DNA from: Rathayibacter sp. VKM Ac-2759
Lineage (GTDB): Bacteria > Actinomycetota > Actinomycetes > Actinomycetales > Microbacteriaceae
Assembly: GCF_009834225.1 (NCBI RefSeq)
Contig: NZ_CP047176.1
Location: forward strand, 930,001-994,000
Length of the DNA: 64,000 nucleotides
Reading direction: 5' to 3'
The position numbers and the translations under genes were made by a program. Positions within the stretch are counted from its first letter, which is position 1. The number at the start of each line of letters is the position of its first letter. Shown piece after piece: positions 16,149 through 25,035 of this stretch. Below the pieces are notes generated by a model. It saw only the letters and a list, made by a program, of their open reading frames with translations, ran no database searches and was not told the origin of the DNA.

Positions 16149-17951
16149 GTGTCCCTGCTCTCCCTCCGATCGGCCGCGGCAGCGGTCCTCGTCACCGTCC
16201 TCGCGCTCGGCGCGGCTCCTCTCGCCGCGGCGGAGCCGCTGCCCGGGGCGCCGCTGACCGCCGCGGCCGACACGATCACCGCGCCGGCGCAGGCGATCGT
16301 GCCCGAGGGCGAGGAGCCGTGGGAGCCCAGCGCCACCACGCCGCTGCCCGAGGTGACCGCTGCCCCTGCCGCCCGGTCCGCGGCGGGCGCCGCGGCCTCC
16401 GCGAGCGCCGCGGCGAGCATCTCGGGCACGGTCAGGGTCGAGGAGGCGGACGGCTCCGTCGCCTCGACGATGCCGAGCGACGCCTCGCTCTCGGTCGAGG
16501 TCTGGACGCCGGACGGCACCTCCCTCGGGCTGTGGCCCGTCGCCGCCGATCTCACCTTCACCGCCGGCGGGCTCGAGGCCGGCCGCTCCTACTACCTCCT
16601 CCTCCGCGACGACATCTCGCCGAGCTACGCGTCCACCTGGTACGGAGGCAGCATCGTCGCGGTCGGCGCCGTCCCGCTCCAGGCACCGGCCTCGGGCGTC
16701 GAGATGACCACGTCGCGGGTCGGCTCGATCTCGGGCACCATCGGCGGCGTCTCCGGTGATCGCCGGATCGACATCTGGTACCGGTACCCGACGACCGGGA
16801 GCTACTACCTGATGGACTCGCAGGACATCCGCGTGTACTTCGGCGACCCGTACACGTTCCCCGCCGTCCCCGCGGGCGACTACCTCGTCAGGGCCTCGAC
16901 CCAGTACGGCAGCATCGACGACACCTACTGGGACCACGTCCGCCGCTCCGGCGAGGCGAGCGACGTGCCGGTCGCGGTCGGCGGCGCGGTCAGCGGGATC
17001 GACCTCGCACTCGACGACCAGTTCCTCTTCTACACCGGGCGGCTGGCCGGGTCCGACCGGTACGCGACCTCGGTCGCGGCGACCAGCGCCGTGTTCTCGC
17101 CCGGCATCCCCGTCCTCTACCTCGCGAGCGGGGCGAAGTGGCCGGACGCGCTGAGCGCGGCCCCCGCGGCGGCGGCTCAGGGCGGCGCGCTGCTGCTCAC
17201 CGACCCGGACCGCCTCCCTCCCGTGGTCGCCGACGAGATCCGCCGGCTCGATCCGGCCAGGGTCGTCGTCGTCGGCAGCGACCTGAGCGTCAGCCCCGCC
17301 GTCTTCGGCGCGATCCGCTCCCTGGTCCCCGACACGAGCCGCATCGGAGGCGGCGACCGCTACGACACGTCCCGCAGGATCGTCGCGGACGCCTTCGGCA
17401 CCGGTCCCTACGAGGAGGTCTTCCTGGCGACCGGGACCAACTTCCCGGACGCCCTGTCCGCCGCTCCGATCGCCGGCTGGCGCGGTGAGCCCGTGCTGCT
17501 GGTCGACGGGGCGACCTCCCGCGTCGATGCGCCGACCGCGGCGACGCTGCAGGACCTGGATCCGGAGCACGCCGAGTTCGTCGGCGGCACCCCCTCCATC
17601 TCGCAGGCCTACCAGGACGACGTGACCCGCCGCGGCTTCGCCGACACGGTGTCGCGGATCGCGGGCTCGAACCGCCACGACACGAGCGTCGAGCTCAACC
17701 GCGCCTACCCGCAGTCGCTGCTGCAGGACACGGTGTTCTTCGCCGCGGGGGACTCGTTCGCCGACGCGCTCTCGGGAGCGACCAGCGCCGCCGCGATCGG
17801 CTCGTCGGTGCTCCTCACGGAGCGCGACTGCGTGCACGACTACACGGTCGACTTCATGGGCACGAGCTCGAAGAACTACGCGTTCCTCCTCGGCGGCGAG
17901 CCGACGCTCACCTCGGACGTCCAGAACCTCGTGGTCTGCGAGTACCGCTGA
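16149..17951 (+). CDS. Secreted cell-wall-binding protein with three CWB2 repeats
   Basis: This 600-residue protein starts at GTG 16149. A signal peptide (residues ~1-28, ending APLAAAEP) is followed by an Ala/Pro-rich linker, then two beta-sandwich-like segments beginning SISGTV and SISGTI (carboxypeptidase-regulatory-like). Three CWB2 (cell wall binding repeat 2) units fill residues ~295-600, marked by RLAGSDRYATSVA, RIGGGDRYDTSRR and RIAGSNRHDTSVE and by three FADALS/FPDALS motifs. CWB2 triplets anchor proteins to anionic wall polymers. The N-terminal part gives no catalytic motif, so it is probably a surface or adhesion protein. It stands alone. Confidence 0.9.
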   Translation: MSLLSLRSAAAAVLVTVLALGAAPLAAAEPLPGAPLTAAADTITAPAQAIVPEGEEPWEPSATTPLPEVTAAPAARSAAGAAASASAAASISGTVRVEEADGSVASTMPSDASLSVEVWTPDGTSLGLWPVAADLTFTAGGLEAGRSYYLLLRDDISPSYASTWYGGSIVAVGAVPLQAPASGVEMTTSRVGSISGTIGGVSGDRRIDIWYRYPTTGSYYLMDSQDIRVYFGDPYTFPAVPAGDYLVRASTQYGSIDDTYWDHVRRSGEASDVPVAVGGAVSGIDLALDDQFLFYTGRLAGSDRYATSVAATSAVFSPGIPVLYLASGAKWPDALSAAPAAAAQGGALLLTDPDRLPPVVADEIRRLDPARVVVVGSDLSVSPAVFGAIRSLVPDTSRIGGGDRYDTSRRIVADAFGTGPYEEVFLATGTNFPDALSAAPIAGWRGEPVLLVDGATSRVDAPTAATLQDLDPEHAEFVGGTPSISQAYQDDVTRRGFADTVSRIAGSNRHDTSVELNRAYPQSLLQDTVFFAAGDSFADALSGATSAAAIGSSVLLTERDCVHDYTVDFMGTSSKNYAFLLGGEPTLTSDVQNLVVCEYR

Positions 17952-17996
17952 CGGGCGCGCAGGCTGCTGTCGGCGGTCGCGGCTAGGGTTCCCGAC

Positions 17997-18722
17997 ATGC
18001 CCACGAGCGACGAGACCTGGACCCTGGCCGACCACGACGTACCCGTCTACCGCAGTGGGGACGGCGAGCACGCGCTCATCGTCATCCACGAGGTGTGGGG
18101 AGTGGACGGGCACATCCGCTCGGTCGCCGACCGCTACGGGGCCGAGGGGTTCCGCGTCGTCGCGCCCGAGCTGCTGGCCGAGAGCGGGCTGCTCGAGCAG
18201 CTCGACACCGAGCAGCGCGCCGACTACGACCACCCGGTGCGGCGGCTGCCCCGCCAGGTCGAGCTGCGCACGTTCTTCGCGCCGGTCTTCACCCCCGCGC
18301 ACGCGAAGCGCTCGGTGGCGATCCTGCAGGCGCTCGTGAGCCGGCTGCTGAGCGAGGAGGGCGTGCTCAGCGTCTCGGTCACCGGGTTCTGCTACGGCGG
18401 CACCTTCAGCTACGCGCTGGCGCTGGCCGAGCCGCGCCTCGCCTCCGCGGTGCCGTTCTACGGTCACTGCACCGCCTCCGACGAGGAGCTGGCGGCGCTC
18501 GAGGTGGCGGTGCTGGCCTTCTACGGCGACCAGGACGCTCCGCTGATGGAGCAGGTGCCGCGGATCCGCGAGGCCACCGCCGGCAAGGACGTCGAGCTCG
18601 TCGTCTACCCGGGTGCGGGGCACGCGTTCTTCAACGACTCCAACGCCGGCACGTACGACGAGGCGGCGGCGACGGACGCCTGGCCGCGCGCGCTCGCGTT
18701 CCTCCGGGCCCACGCGATCTGA
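17997..18722 (+). CDS. Dienelactone hydrolase family protein
   Basis: This 241-residue protein has the DLH fold. It shows LIVIHEVWGVDGHIRSVADR near residue 25-45, the cysteine nucleophile in VTGFCYGGTFSYA near 125, AFYGDQD for the catalytic Asp, and GAGHAFFND for the His. DLH enzymes open cyclic lactones in chlorocatechol breakdown, but most actinobacterial members have unknown esters as substrates. TAGGGT at 17984-17989 lies 7 nt before the ATG, pointing to a leaderless transcript. It is followed by a palindromic repeat copy. Confidence 0.9.
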   Translation: MPTSDETWTLADHDVPVYRSGDGEHALIVIHEVWGVDGHIRSVADRYGAEGFRVVAPELLAESGLLEQLDTEQRADYDHPVRRLPRQVELRTFFAPVFTPAHAKRSVAILQALVSRLLSEEGVLSVSVTGFCYGGTFSYALALAEPRLASAVPFYGHCTASDEELAALEVAVLAFYGDQDAPLMEQVPRIREATAGKDVELVVYPGAGHAFFNDSNAGTYDEAAATDAWPRALAFLRAHAI

Positions 18723-18745
18723 CGCGCTCGATCCGTCGCCACTCG

Positions 18746-18870
18746 CTGGTCGAGTAGCCCGGCAGGGGCGTATCGAGACCGACCGGCGTCAACAGAGGCT
18801 TCTGAAGTCCCTCTCTCCTGACGCCGGTGGATCTCGACACGCCGCGCTTCGCGGGCTACTCGATCAGCAG
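18746..18870. repeat. Palindromic intergenic repeat, divergent copy 1 (125 bp)
   Basis: The element begins CTGGTCGAGTAGCCCG and ends CGGGCTACTCGATCAGCAG, so the outer arms are inverted with one mismatch. A nested pair (GACCGGCGTCA with TGACGCCGGTG) lies inside. It belongs to the same family as the three 104-bp copies at 36404-36876 but has a longer centre. It sits between the dienelactone hydrolase stop and the convergent ABC ATPase stop. Confidence 0.9.
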
Positions 18871-18890
18871 GCTGGTGAGCGGAGCCGTCG

Positions 18891-19562
18891 TCAGGCGACG
18901 TCCTTCACGTGGCCGCCCTTGATGTGCAGGCGGCGCTGGGCGCGGCGAGCGACGGCGGAGTCGTGGGTCACGATCACCAGGGTCAGGCCGAGGTCCTTCC
19001 AGAGCGTCTCGAGCAGCGTCATGATGTCATCGCGCGTGTCCTCGTCGAGGGCGCCGGTCGGCTCGTCGGCCAGCAGCACCTTCGGGTTCTTCACCAGAGC
19101 GCGAGCGATGGCGACGCGCTGCTGCTGACCGCCCGAGAGCTCGGCGGGCAGGTGGTCGAGGCGGTCGGCCAGCCCGACGGAGGCGAGGGCCTCCCTCGCC
19201 CGCGAGGCCCGCTCGGCCGCGGGGACGCGCTGCGGCGCGAGCGCCGTCTCGACGTTCTCGAGCGCGGTGAGCGTCGGGATCAGGTTGAAGCTCTGGAAGA
19301 CGATGCCCACCTCCTTCGCCCTGACCGCCGCGAGGCGCCCGTCGCCGGCCGAGGAGATCTCGTCCTCGCCGAGCACGACGGTGCCCGAGGTCGGCCGGTC
19401 GAGCGCGCCGAGCATCTGCAGCAGCGTCGACTTGCCGCCGCCCGTGGGCCCCTGGATGGCGACCATCTGGCCGTCCGGGATCGAGAGCGTGACGTTCTTC
19501 AGCGCCGTCACCGTGGTCTTGGCTCCGTCGTAGCTCTTGCTGACGTTCGTGAGGGTGTACAT
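18891..19562 (-). CDS. ABC transporter ATP-binding protein (MacB/LolD-like)
   Basis: This 223-residue ATPase has Walker A GPTGGGKSTLLQ (residues ~38-49), Q-loop FQSFNLIPTLTALENV, signature LSGGQQQRVAIAR, Walker B VLLADEPTGALD and the H-loop VIVTHDSAV. This arrangement is typical of ATPases that energise FtsX-like permeases (MacB, LolD, peptide or lipid extrusion). The permease gene lies directly upstream with a 31-nt gap. Phased repeats upstream of the pair suggest control by the nearby two-component system. Confidence 0.93.
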   Translation of the reverse strand: MYTLTNVSKSYDGAKTTVTALKNVTLSIPDGQMVAIQGPTGGGKSTLLQMLGALDRPTSGTVVLGEDEISSAGDGRLAAVRAKEVGIVFQSFNLIPTLTALENVETALAPQRVPAAERASRAREALASVGLADRLDHLPAELSGGQQQRVAIARALVKNPKVLLADEPTGALDEDTRDDIMTLLETLWKDLGLTLVIVTHDSAVARRAQRRLHIKGGHVKDVA

Positions 19563-19593
19563 GTCGGTGTCCTTCGGTCGGGGGTGGGCCGGC

Positions 19594-21054
19594 TCAGCCG
19601 ACGGAGCGGAGGGCGGCGGCGGGGCGGAGCCGGGCGGCGCGCCAGCCTCCGACGGATCCGGCGAGCAGGCCGCCGAGGACGGCGAGGCCGACGGCGAGCA
19701 GGATCACGGGGACGGTGATCGGGAGCGACAGGGCCACTTCGGTGGCGGTCGCGGTCTGCGCGCCGGGGCCGCCGCCTCCGAAGCCTCCGCCGGGGCCGGC
19801 CGCGGCGGTCGTCGTGGCGGAGCTCCCCGAGAGGGTCGGCGCGATCATGTTGACCACCGCGACGCCGATGAGCCCGAGCACGATGCCGGCGGCGCCTCCG
19901 ATCAGGCCCTGGACCACGGATTCGCCGGCGACCTGGCGGACGATCGAGCCGTTGGTCCAGCCGATCGCCTTGAGGGTGCCGAACTCGCGGGTGCGCCGGG
20001 TGACGCCCGAGATGGTGAACAGAGTCGCGATCAGGAACGCGGCGGCGAGGACCAGCAGGGAGAGCCAGGTGCCGAGGCTGGCGACCAGGTCGCCGGCGGT
20101 CGAGAGCGAGCCCGAGACCGAGGAGGCGAGGTCGGACTGCGTGGACACGGTGGCGTCGGGCAGAGCGGACTGGATGTCGGTCTGGATCTGGGTGATGTCC
20201 TCGGAGGACGCGGCCTGCACGTAGACGGACGAGACCATGCCGGCCTGGCCCGAGAGCGTCTGCGCGACGTCGAGGGGGATGTAGGTGTCGGAGGCGGTCG
20301 ACGCGTCGGTCGAGTCGGAGGTGACGATGCCGATCACGCTGAACTCGGTGCCGCCGATGTCGAGGGTCGAGCCGACCGAGAGCTCGGCGGTGGTGGCGTA
20401 CGAGGAGTCGATCAGGACCACGTTCTGGCCCGCGTCCTCGGCGGTGAAGGTGCGGCCGTCGGTCAGGCTCACATCGGCCAGGGGGCCGATCGCGGAGCCG
20501 GCCGGGTCGAGTCCGAGGACCGAGAAGGAGTCGACGTCGAACGAGGATCCGCCCGCGCCGTCGGGGCCGCCGGTGGGCATCTCGCCGGTCGTGCCGGCTC
20601 CGGGCGCGGTGCCGGTGCCCATCTGGCTCATGTCGGGCAGCTCGCCGTTGAAGGTCGTGTTGGTCAGCGACAGCACGCCGATGGCGTTCTGCACGTTGTC
20701 GACTCCGAGCACGGTGTCGACGGCTCCGGCGTCGAAGGTGGTCGTGCCGCGGTCGGCCTCGAGGCGCGACTGGCTGACCGAGGTCGTGCCGTCCTCCGTC
20801 GTGCCGTCGGTCGAGCCGAAGTCGAACTGCTGGCCGGGTCCGCCCTCGGTCGGCGCCTCGGCGGCCTGGGTCACGGTGATGTCGGTGCCGACTCCGTAGA
20901 CGGATTCGAGGACCGAGGCCTGGGCGTTCTGCACGCCGGCCGAGAACGAGTTGACGAGGATCACCAGCGCGATGGCGAGCGCCATCCCGGCCGAGATGAT
21001 GACGGTCTGCCGTCGCCGATTGGTGAGCTCTCGCCTGAGGTAGGTGGCGAACAT
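19594..21054 (-). CDS. FtsX/MacB-type ABC transporter permease
   Basis: From the ATG at 21054 the product is 486 residues, starting MFATYLRRELTNRRRQTVII. It has one N-terminal transmembrane helix (~20-40), a large extracytoplasmic domain rich in Ser/Thr/Asp/Gly (~45-340), then three C-terminal helices with the FtsX coupling segment ISGVTRRTREFGTLKAIGWT. A glycine-rich loop (GPGGGFGGGGPG) separates the last helices. This topology drives mechanotransmission or substrate extrusion at the outer face, not import. A much longer reading frame upstream is an artefact of high GC. It forms an operon with the ATPase. Confidence 0.9.
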   Translation of the reverse strand: MFATYLRRELTNRRRQTVIISAGMALAIALVILVNSFSAGVQNAQASVLESVYGVGTDITVTQAAEAPTEGGPGQQFDFGSTDGTTEDGTTSVSQSRLEADRGTTTFDAGAVDTVLGVDNVQNAIGVLSLTNTTFNGELPDMSQMGTGTAPGAGTTGEMPTGGPDGAGGSSFDVDSFSVLGLDPAGSAIGPLADVSLTDGRTFTAEDAGQNVVLIDSSYATTAELSVGSTLDIGGTEFSVIGIVTSDSTDASTASDTYIPLDVAQTLSGQAGMVSSVYVQAASSEDITQIQTDIQSALPDATVSTQSDLASSVSGSLSTAGDLVASLGTWLSLLVLAAAFLIATLFTISGVTRRTREFGTLKAIGWTNGSIVRQVAGESVVQGLIGGAAGIVLGLIGVAVVNMIAPTLSGSSATTTAAAGPGGGFGGGGPGAQTATATEVALSLPITVPVILLAVGLAVLGGLLAGSVGGWRAARLRPAAALRSVG

Positions 21055-21109
21055 GGGTTCCTTCGATCGGAGGTGGATGGGCCTGTGGCAGTGACGGTAG
21101 GCAGCCGGG

Positions 21110-21149
21110 CTATGCGGGGCGTCTCCGGGTCCTATGCGTTCCCGATGCG
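21110..21149. promoter_or_regulatory. 11-bp-phased repeats upstream of the ABC operon
   Basis: CTATGCG occurs at 21110-21116 and 21132-21138 (22 bp apart) and CGATGCG at 21143-21149 (11 bp further), all on one face of the helix. OmpR/PhoB-type response regulators bind direct repeats at 11-bp pitch. The same CCTATG core occurs, also at 11-bp pitch, upstream of the response regulator gene at 22690-22707. The block lies between the divergent ABC permease and APC permease genes. Confidence 0.5.
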
Positions 21150-21222
21150 AAGGGGTTCCCCGGGGGAGGTGCCGGGGCCTAGGCTCGCGGCCACCCGGAC
21201 CGAGCTGACGGAGGCGCCGATC

Positions 21223-22653
21223 ATGACTGCGACGAGCGACACGACGACCGCCCCGCCCGAGCTGAAGCGGGTCCTCGGCCCCAAGCTCCTGCTCCTGTTC
21301 GTCGTCGGCGACATCCTCGGCACCGGCATCTACGCCCTCACCGGGCAGGTCGCGGCCGAGGTCGGCGGCGCCGCCTGGCTGCCGTTCCTGATCGCGTTCG
21401 TCGTCGCGACGCTCACCGCGTGCTCGTACCTCGAGCTCGTCACCAAGTTCCCGCAGGCCGCGGGGGCCGCGCTCTACGCGCACAAGGCTTTCGGGATCCA
21501 CTTCGTCACGTTCCTGGTCTGCTTCACGGTGATGGCGAGCGGGATCACCTCGGCGAGCGCCGCCTCCGGAGCGTTCGCGAGCAACTTCGCCATCGGGTTC
21601 GGGCTGGGCGACGGCGCGGGGACCCGGCTGAGCATCGCGCTGGTCTTCATGGTCTGCATCGCGCTCGTGAACCTGCGCGGAGTGGCCGAGAGCGTGGGGC
21701 TGAACGTCGTGCTGACCCTGATCGAGCTCTCGGGTCTGCTGCTGGTGATCTTCGTCTGCTTCTTCGCGGTCTTCGGCGGCGGCGCCGACTTCTCGCGGGT
21801 CGTCGCGTTCGAGAGCCCCGAGGACAAGTCGCTCCTGCTCGCGGTCAGCACCGCGACCTCGCTGGCGTTCTTCGCGATGGTCGGCTTCGAGGACTCGGTG
21901 AACATGGCGGAGGAGACGAAGGAGCCCAGCCGCATCTTCCCGAAGGTCATGCTGACCGGGCTCGGCATCACCGCCGTCGTCTACGTGCTGGTGTCGACCC
22001 TCGCCGTGGCGATCGTGCCGGTCGGCGAGCTGGCCGGCAACGACACTCCGCTGGTCACGGTCGTCGAGACCGCGGTGCCGGACTTCCCGATCTCGACGCT
22101 GCTGCCCTTCATCTCGCTCTTCGCCGTCGCCAACAGCGCGCTGATCAACATGATGATGGCCAGCCGCCTCCTCTACGGCATGAGCAGGCAGGGTGTCCTC
22201 CCGCCGTTCCTGGGGAACGTGCTCGCCGGCCGGCGGACGCCATGGGCGGCGATCCTCTTCACGACCGTGATCGCGCTCCTGCTCACCGCGTACGTCTCGC
22301 GCGACCCGTCCGACCCGATCGCGGTGCTCCTGGGCGGCACCACGTCGCTCCTGCTCCTCGCCGTCTTCGCGGTGGTGAACGTCGCGGTCCTCGTGCTGCG
22401 GAGGCAGCCGGTCGAGCACGCGCACTTCCGGACGCCCACCGTGCTGCCGGTCCTCGGCGCCGTCGCGTGCGTCTACCTGGTGCTCCCCATCACCTCGGGG
22501 CGCGACATCGCGCAGTACGAGATCGCCGCGGTGCTGCTGGTGATCGGCGTCCTGCTGTGGTTCGCGACCTTCATCGACCGCCGGGTGCGCGGCTACGCGC
22601 GGTCGGCGTCGGTGGAGGACATGGAGTCGGCGGACCCGGCGAAGGAGGGCTGA
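21223..22653 (+). CDS. APC superfamily amino acid permease
   Basis: This 476-residue protein has about 12 transmembrane segments. The first carries the APC substrate-binding signature VVGDILGTGIYALTGQVAAEVGG, and helix 6 has the FFAMVGFEDSVNMAEETKEP motif. The C-terminus is hydrophilic with a cytoplasmic RRVRGYARS tail. Such permeases exchange or import amino acids or amines with protons. The ATG at 21223 is chosen because the preceding frame is the antisense of the ABC permease gene. It is divergent from that permease and precedes the response regulator by 76 nt. Confidence 0.9.
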   Translation: MTATSDTTTAPPELKRVLGPKLLLLFVVGDILGTGIYALTGQVAAEVGGAAWLPFLIAFVVATLTACSYLELVTKFPQAAGAALYAHKAFGIHFVTFLVCFTVMASGITSASAASGAFASNFAIGFGLGDGAGTRLSIALVFMVCIALVNLRGVAESVGLNVVLTLIELSGLLLVIFVCFFAVFGGGADFSRVVAFESPEDKSLLLAVSTATSLAFFAMVGFEDSVNMAEETKEPSRIFPKVMLTGLGITAVVYVLVSTLAVAIVPVGELAGNDTPLVTVVETAVPDFPISTLLPFISLFAVANSALINMMMASRLLYGMSRQGVLPPFLGNVLAGRRTPWAAILFTTVIALLLTAYVSRDPSDPIAVLLGGTTSLLLLAVFAVVNVAVLVLRRQPVEHAHFRTPTVLPVLGAVACVYLVLPITSGRDIAQYEIAAVLLVIGVLLWFATFIDRRVRGYARSASVEDMESADPAKEG

Positions 22654-22689
22654 CCGCCTCCGGGTGCCCACAGGGACCGCATCGGGTGG

Positions 22690-22707
22690 TCATAGGCTGT
22701 TCATAGG
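22690..22707. promoter_or_regulatory. Direct repeat TCATAGG at 11-bp pitch before the response regulator
   Basis: TCATAGG is repeated at 22690-22696 and 22701-22707 with a start-to-start distance of 11 bp, 23 nt before the response-regulator ATG. This matches the binding geometry of tandem OmpR-family dimers and suggests autoregulation. Read on the opposite strand, the core is CCTATGA, close to the CTATGCG repeats before the ABC operon. Confidence 0.55.
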
Positions 22708-22729
22708 AACATGCCGATACTGAGGAGAC

Positions 22730-23488
22730 ATGAGCATCCCGGCCCCCTCGAAGCACGTCGCCTCCGCGCAGCGCACCCGCCTCAAGCGCGCAGACGGATC
22801 CCCGATCCGCGTCCTCGTCGTCGACGACGAGAGCACCCTCACCGACCTCCTGCAGATGGCGCTCCGCTACGAGGGCTGGGAGGTGCGCACCGCAGCGGAG
22901 GGACGCGCCGCGATCTCGATCACCCGCGAGTTCCGCCCCGACGTGATCGTCCTCGACGTGATGCTCCCCGACATCGACGGTCTGCAGGTGCTCCAGCGGG
23001 TCCGCGCGGACGGCAGCGAGACCCCGGTGCTGTTCCTCACCGCGAAGGACGCGCTGGACGACCGCATCGCCGGGCTCACCGCGGGCGGCGACGACTACGT
23101 CACCAAGCCGTTCTCGCTCGAGGAGCTCGTCGCCCGGATGCGCGGCCTCATCCGCCGCTCCACGCTGCTCGCGAACGACGTCGACGACCCCGAGGTCGTC
23201 GTGGGCGACCTCGTGCTCAACGAGGACAGCCACGAGGTGCGCCGCGGCGACGCGGAGATCGAGCTCACCGCCACCGAGTTCGAGCTGCTGCGCTTCCTGA
23301 TGCGCAACCCGCGCCGGGTGCTGAGCAAGGCGCAGATCCTCGACCGGGTCTGGTCGTACGACTTCGGCGGCAAGTCGAGCGTGGTCGAGATCTACATCTC
23401 CTACCTCCGCAAGAAGATCGACGCCGGCCGCTCGCCGATGATCCACACGGTGCGCGGCGCCGGCTACATGCTGAAGCCCGCGGAGTAG
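22730..23488 (+). CDS. OmpR/PhoB-family response regulator
   Basis: This 252-residue protein has a receiver domain (residues ~26-140). The acidic pair is in VLVVDDES, the phospho-accepting Asp76 in VIVLDVMLPDIDG, the conserved Thr in LFLTAKDA and the Lys in DDYVTKPFSLEEL. A winged-helix DNA-binding domain follows (~155-250: LTATEFELLRFLMRNPRRVL, VEIYISYLRKKID, TVRGAGYML). The stop TAG overlaps the kinase GTG by one base. It probably controls its own gene and the ABC operon through the 11-bp-phased repeats; that link is inference. Confidence 0.95.
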   Translation: MSIPAPSKHVASAQRTRLKRADGSPIRVLVVDDESTLTDLLQMALRYEGWEVRTAAEGRAAISITREFRPDVIVLDVMLPDIDGLQVLQRVRADGSETPVLFLTAKDALDDRIAGLTAGGDDYVTKPFSLEELVARMRGLIRRSTLLANDVDDPEVVVGDLVLNEDSHEVRRGDAEIELTATEFELLRFLMRNPRRVLSKAQILDRVWSYDFGGKSSVVEIYISYLRKKIDAGRSPMIHTVRGAGYMLKPAE

Positions 23489-25035
23489 TGGCTCGCCCGC
23501 GCCCGACCCTGGGCGACTTCGCGACCCGCTCGGCGCTGCGCCGCTCCCGGGACGCCCCGAGAGCGCCGTGGACCCTCCAGAGACGGATGGTCGTCGCCGT
23601 CGTCGCGATGGTGGCGATCACGGCGGGCATCGTGGGAGCGGTGAGCGTGCTCTCGCTGCAGGGGATCCTGCTGCAGCGCGCGGACCAGCAGCTGAACCAG
23701 TCGCTGCAACGGCTCACCGAGTTCGACGGGCCGAGTCAGTTCGCGGACGCGAGCCCGGTCGAGCGCGCGACCAGCTGCCCCTCCGGCCCGTTCGGCGGCG
23801 GGCCGAACCAGAACATCAACACGATCACGGCGCTCCAGCGCTCGGACGGCACCTACGTCGGCACGTACGTCGACGTCGACAACGACTGCCAGGAGTTCGC
23901 CGAGCCGGCCGACTCCGTGCTCGCGCAGGTCGCGACGGCCTCCGATGCCGTGACCGTCGATCTCGGCGGTCAGCTCGGGCAGTACCGGGCCGAGGCGACC
24001 GTCGTGGACGGCGCGGTCGTCATCGTCGGAGTCCCGCTGAGCGACGGGCAGAGCACGCTGCGCTCCCTCACCGTCGTCGTGGTCATCGTCGTGCTCGCCG
24101 CGATGCTGCTCGTCGCTCTCATCGCGACGGCGATCATCCGCGTGGCCCTGCGCCCCCTGGGCCGGGTCGAGGCCACGGCCACGCGCGTCGCCGAGCTCCC
24201 CCTCGAGCGCGGCGAGGTCGAGCTGGTCGAGCGTGTCGCGGAGCGCGACGCCGACACCCGCACCGAGGTGGGCCGGGTCGGTGCCGCGTTCAACCGCATG
24301 CTCGACCACGTCGGCGGTGCTCTGGAGGCGCGCCAGGCGAGCGAGAACAAGGTGCGGCAGTTCGTGGCCGACGCCTCGCACGAGCTGCGGACCCCGCTCG
24401 CCGCGATCCGCGGCTACGCCGAGCTGCCGCGGCGCGGCGACGCCGAGCTGCCCGAGTCGGCGACCTACTCCCTCGACCGGATCGAGTCGGCCGCGACCCG
24501 GATGACCTCGCTGGTCGAGGACCTCCTCCTGCTCGCACGGCTCGACGAGGGCCGCGATCTCGAGAAGGAGCCCGTCGACCTGACGATGGTGCTGATCGAG
24601 GCGGTGTCGGACGCGCACGTCGCCGGCCCCGACCACGAGTGGGATCTCGAGCTGCCGGAGGAGCCCGTCGAGATCCGCGGCGACGGCTTCCGGCTGCACC
24701 AGGTGGTGGCGAACCTGCTCCGGAACGCCTCGGTGCACACGCCTCCGGGCACCCGCGTCGTCGCGGCGCTGTCGGAGGGGCGCGACGACCGCGGACGGCC
24801 GATCGCGGTCGTCGAGGTCACCGACTCCGGGCCCGGGATCGACCCGGCGCTGGTGCCGGTGCTGTTCGAGCGGTTCGCGCGCGGCGACTCCTCGCGGGCG
24901 CGCACGACGGGCTCGACCGGGCTCGGGCTGGCGATCGTGGCGGCGGTGGTCGACGCGCACGGCGGCCGGGTGCTGGTCGAGTCGGCGCCGGGGCGGACGC
25001 TCTTCCGGGTCGAGCTGCCGGCGGGGGAGCGCTAG
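23488..25035 (+). CDS. Sensor histidine kinase (HAMP, HisKA, HATPase)
   Basis: This 515-residue kinase has transmembrane helices at ~35-55 and ~195-215 around an extracellular sensor of ~140 residues with two cysteines. A HAMP region, HisKA with DASHELRTPLAAIRGYAE (His about residue 298) and HATPase_c with NLLRNASVHT, VTDSGPGIDP, LFERFARGD and GSTGLGLAIV follow. The layout resembles TcrY/MtrB-like actinobacterial kinases. It is coupled to the response regulator by a TAGTG overlap. The stop shares the CTAG at 25032-25035 with the convergent dehydrogenase gene. Confidence 0.95.
   Translation: MARPRPTLGDFATRSALRRSRDAPRAPWTLQRRMVVAVVAMVAITAGIVGAVSVLSLQGILLQRADQQLNQSLQRLTEFDGPSQFADASPVERATSCPSGPFGGGPNQNINTITALQRSDGTYVGTYVDVDNDCQEFAEPADSVLAQVATASDAVTVDLGGQLGQYRAEATVVDGAVVIVGVPLSDGQSTLRSLTVVVVIVVLAAMLLVALIATAIIRVALRPLGRVEATATRVAELPLERGEVELVERVAERDADTRTEVGRVGAAFNRMLDHVGGALEARQASENKVRQFVADASHELRTPLAAIRGYAELPRRGDAELPESATYSLDRIESAATRMTSLVEDLLLLARLDEGRDLEKEPVDLTMVLIEAVSDAHVAGPDHEWDLELPEEPVEIRGDGFRLHQVVANLLRNASVHTPPGTRVVAALSEGRDDRGRPIAVVEVTDSGPGIDPALVPVLFERFARGDSSRARTTGSTGLGLAIVAAVVDAHGGRVLVESAPGRTLFRVELPAGER

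Noticed and set aside
19537..22653. Single reading frame of over 1000 residues covering the ABC permease region and APC permease
   Set aside because: Only the part from the ATG at 21223 encodes a recognisable protein. The earlier part is antisense to the ABC genes.
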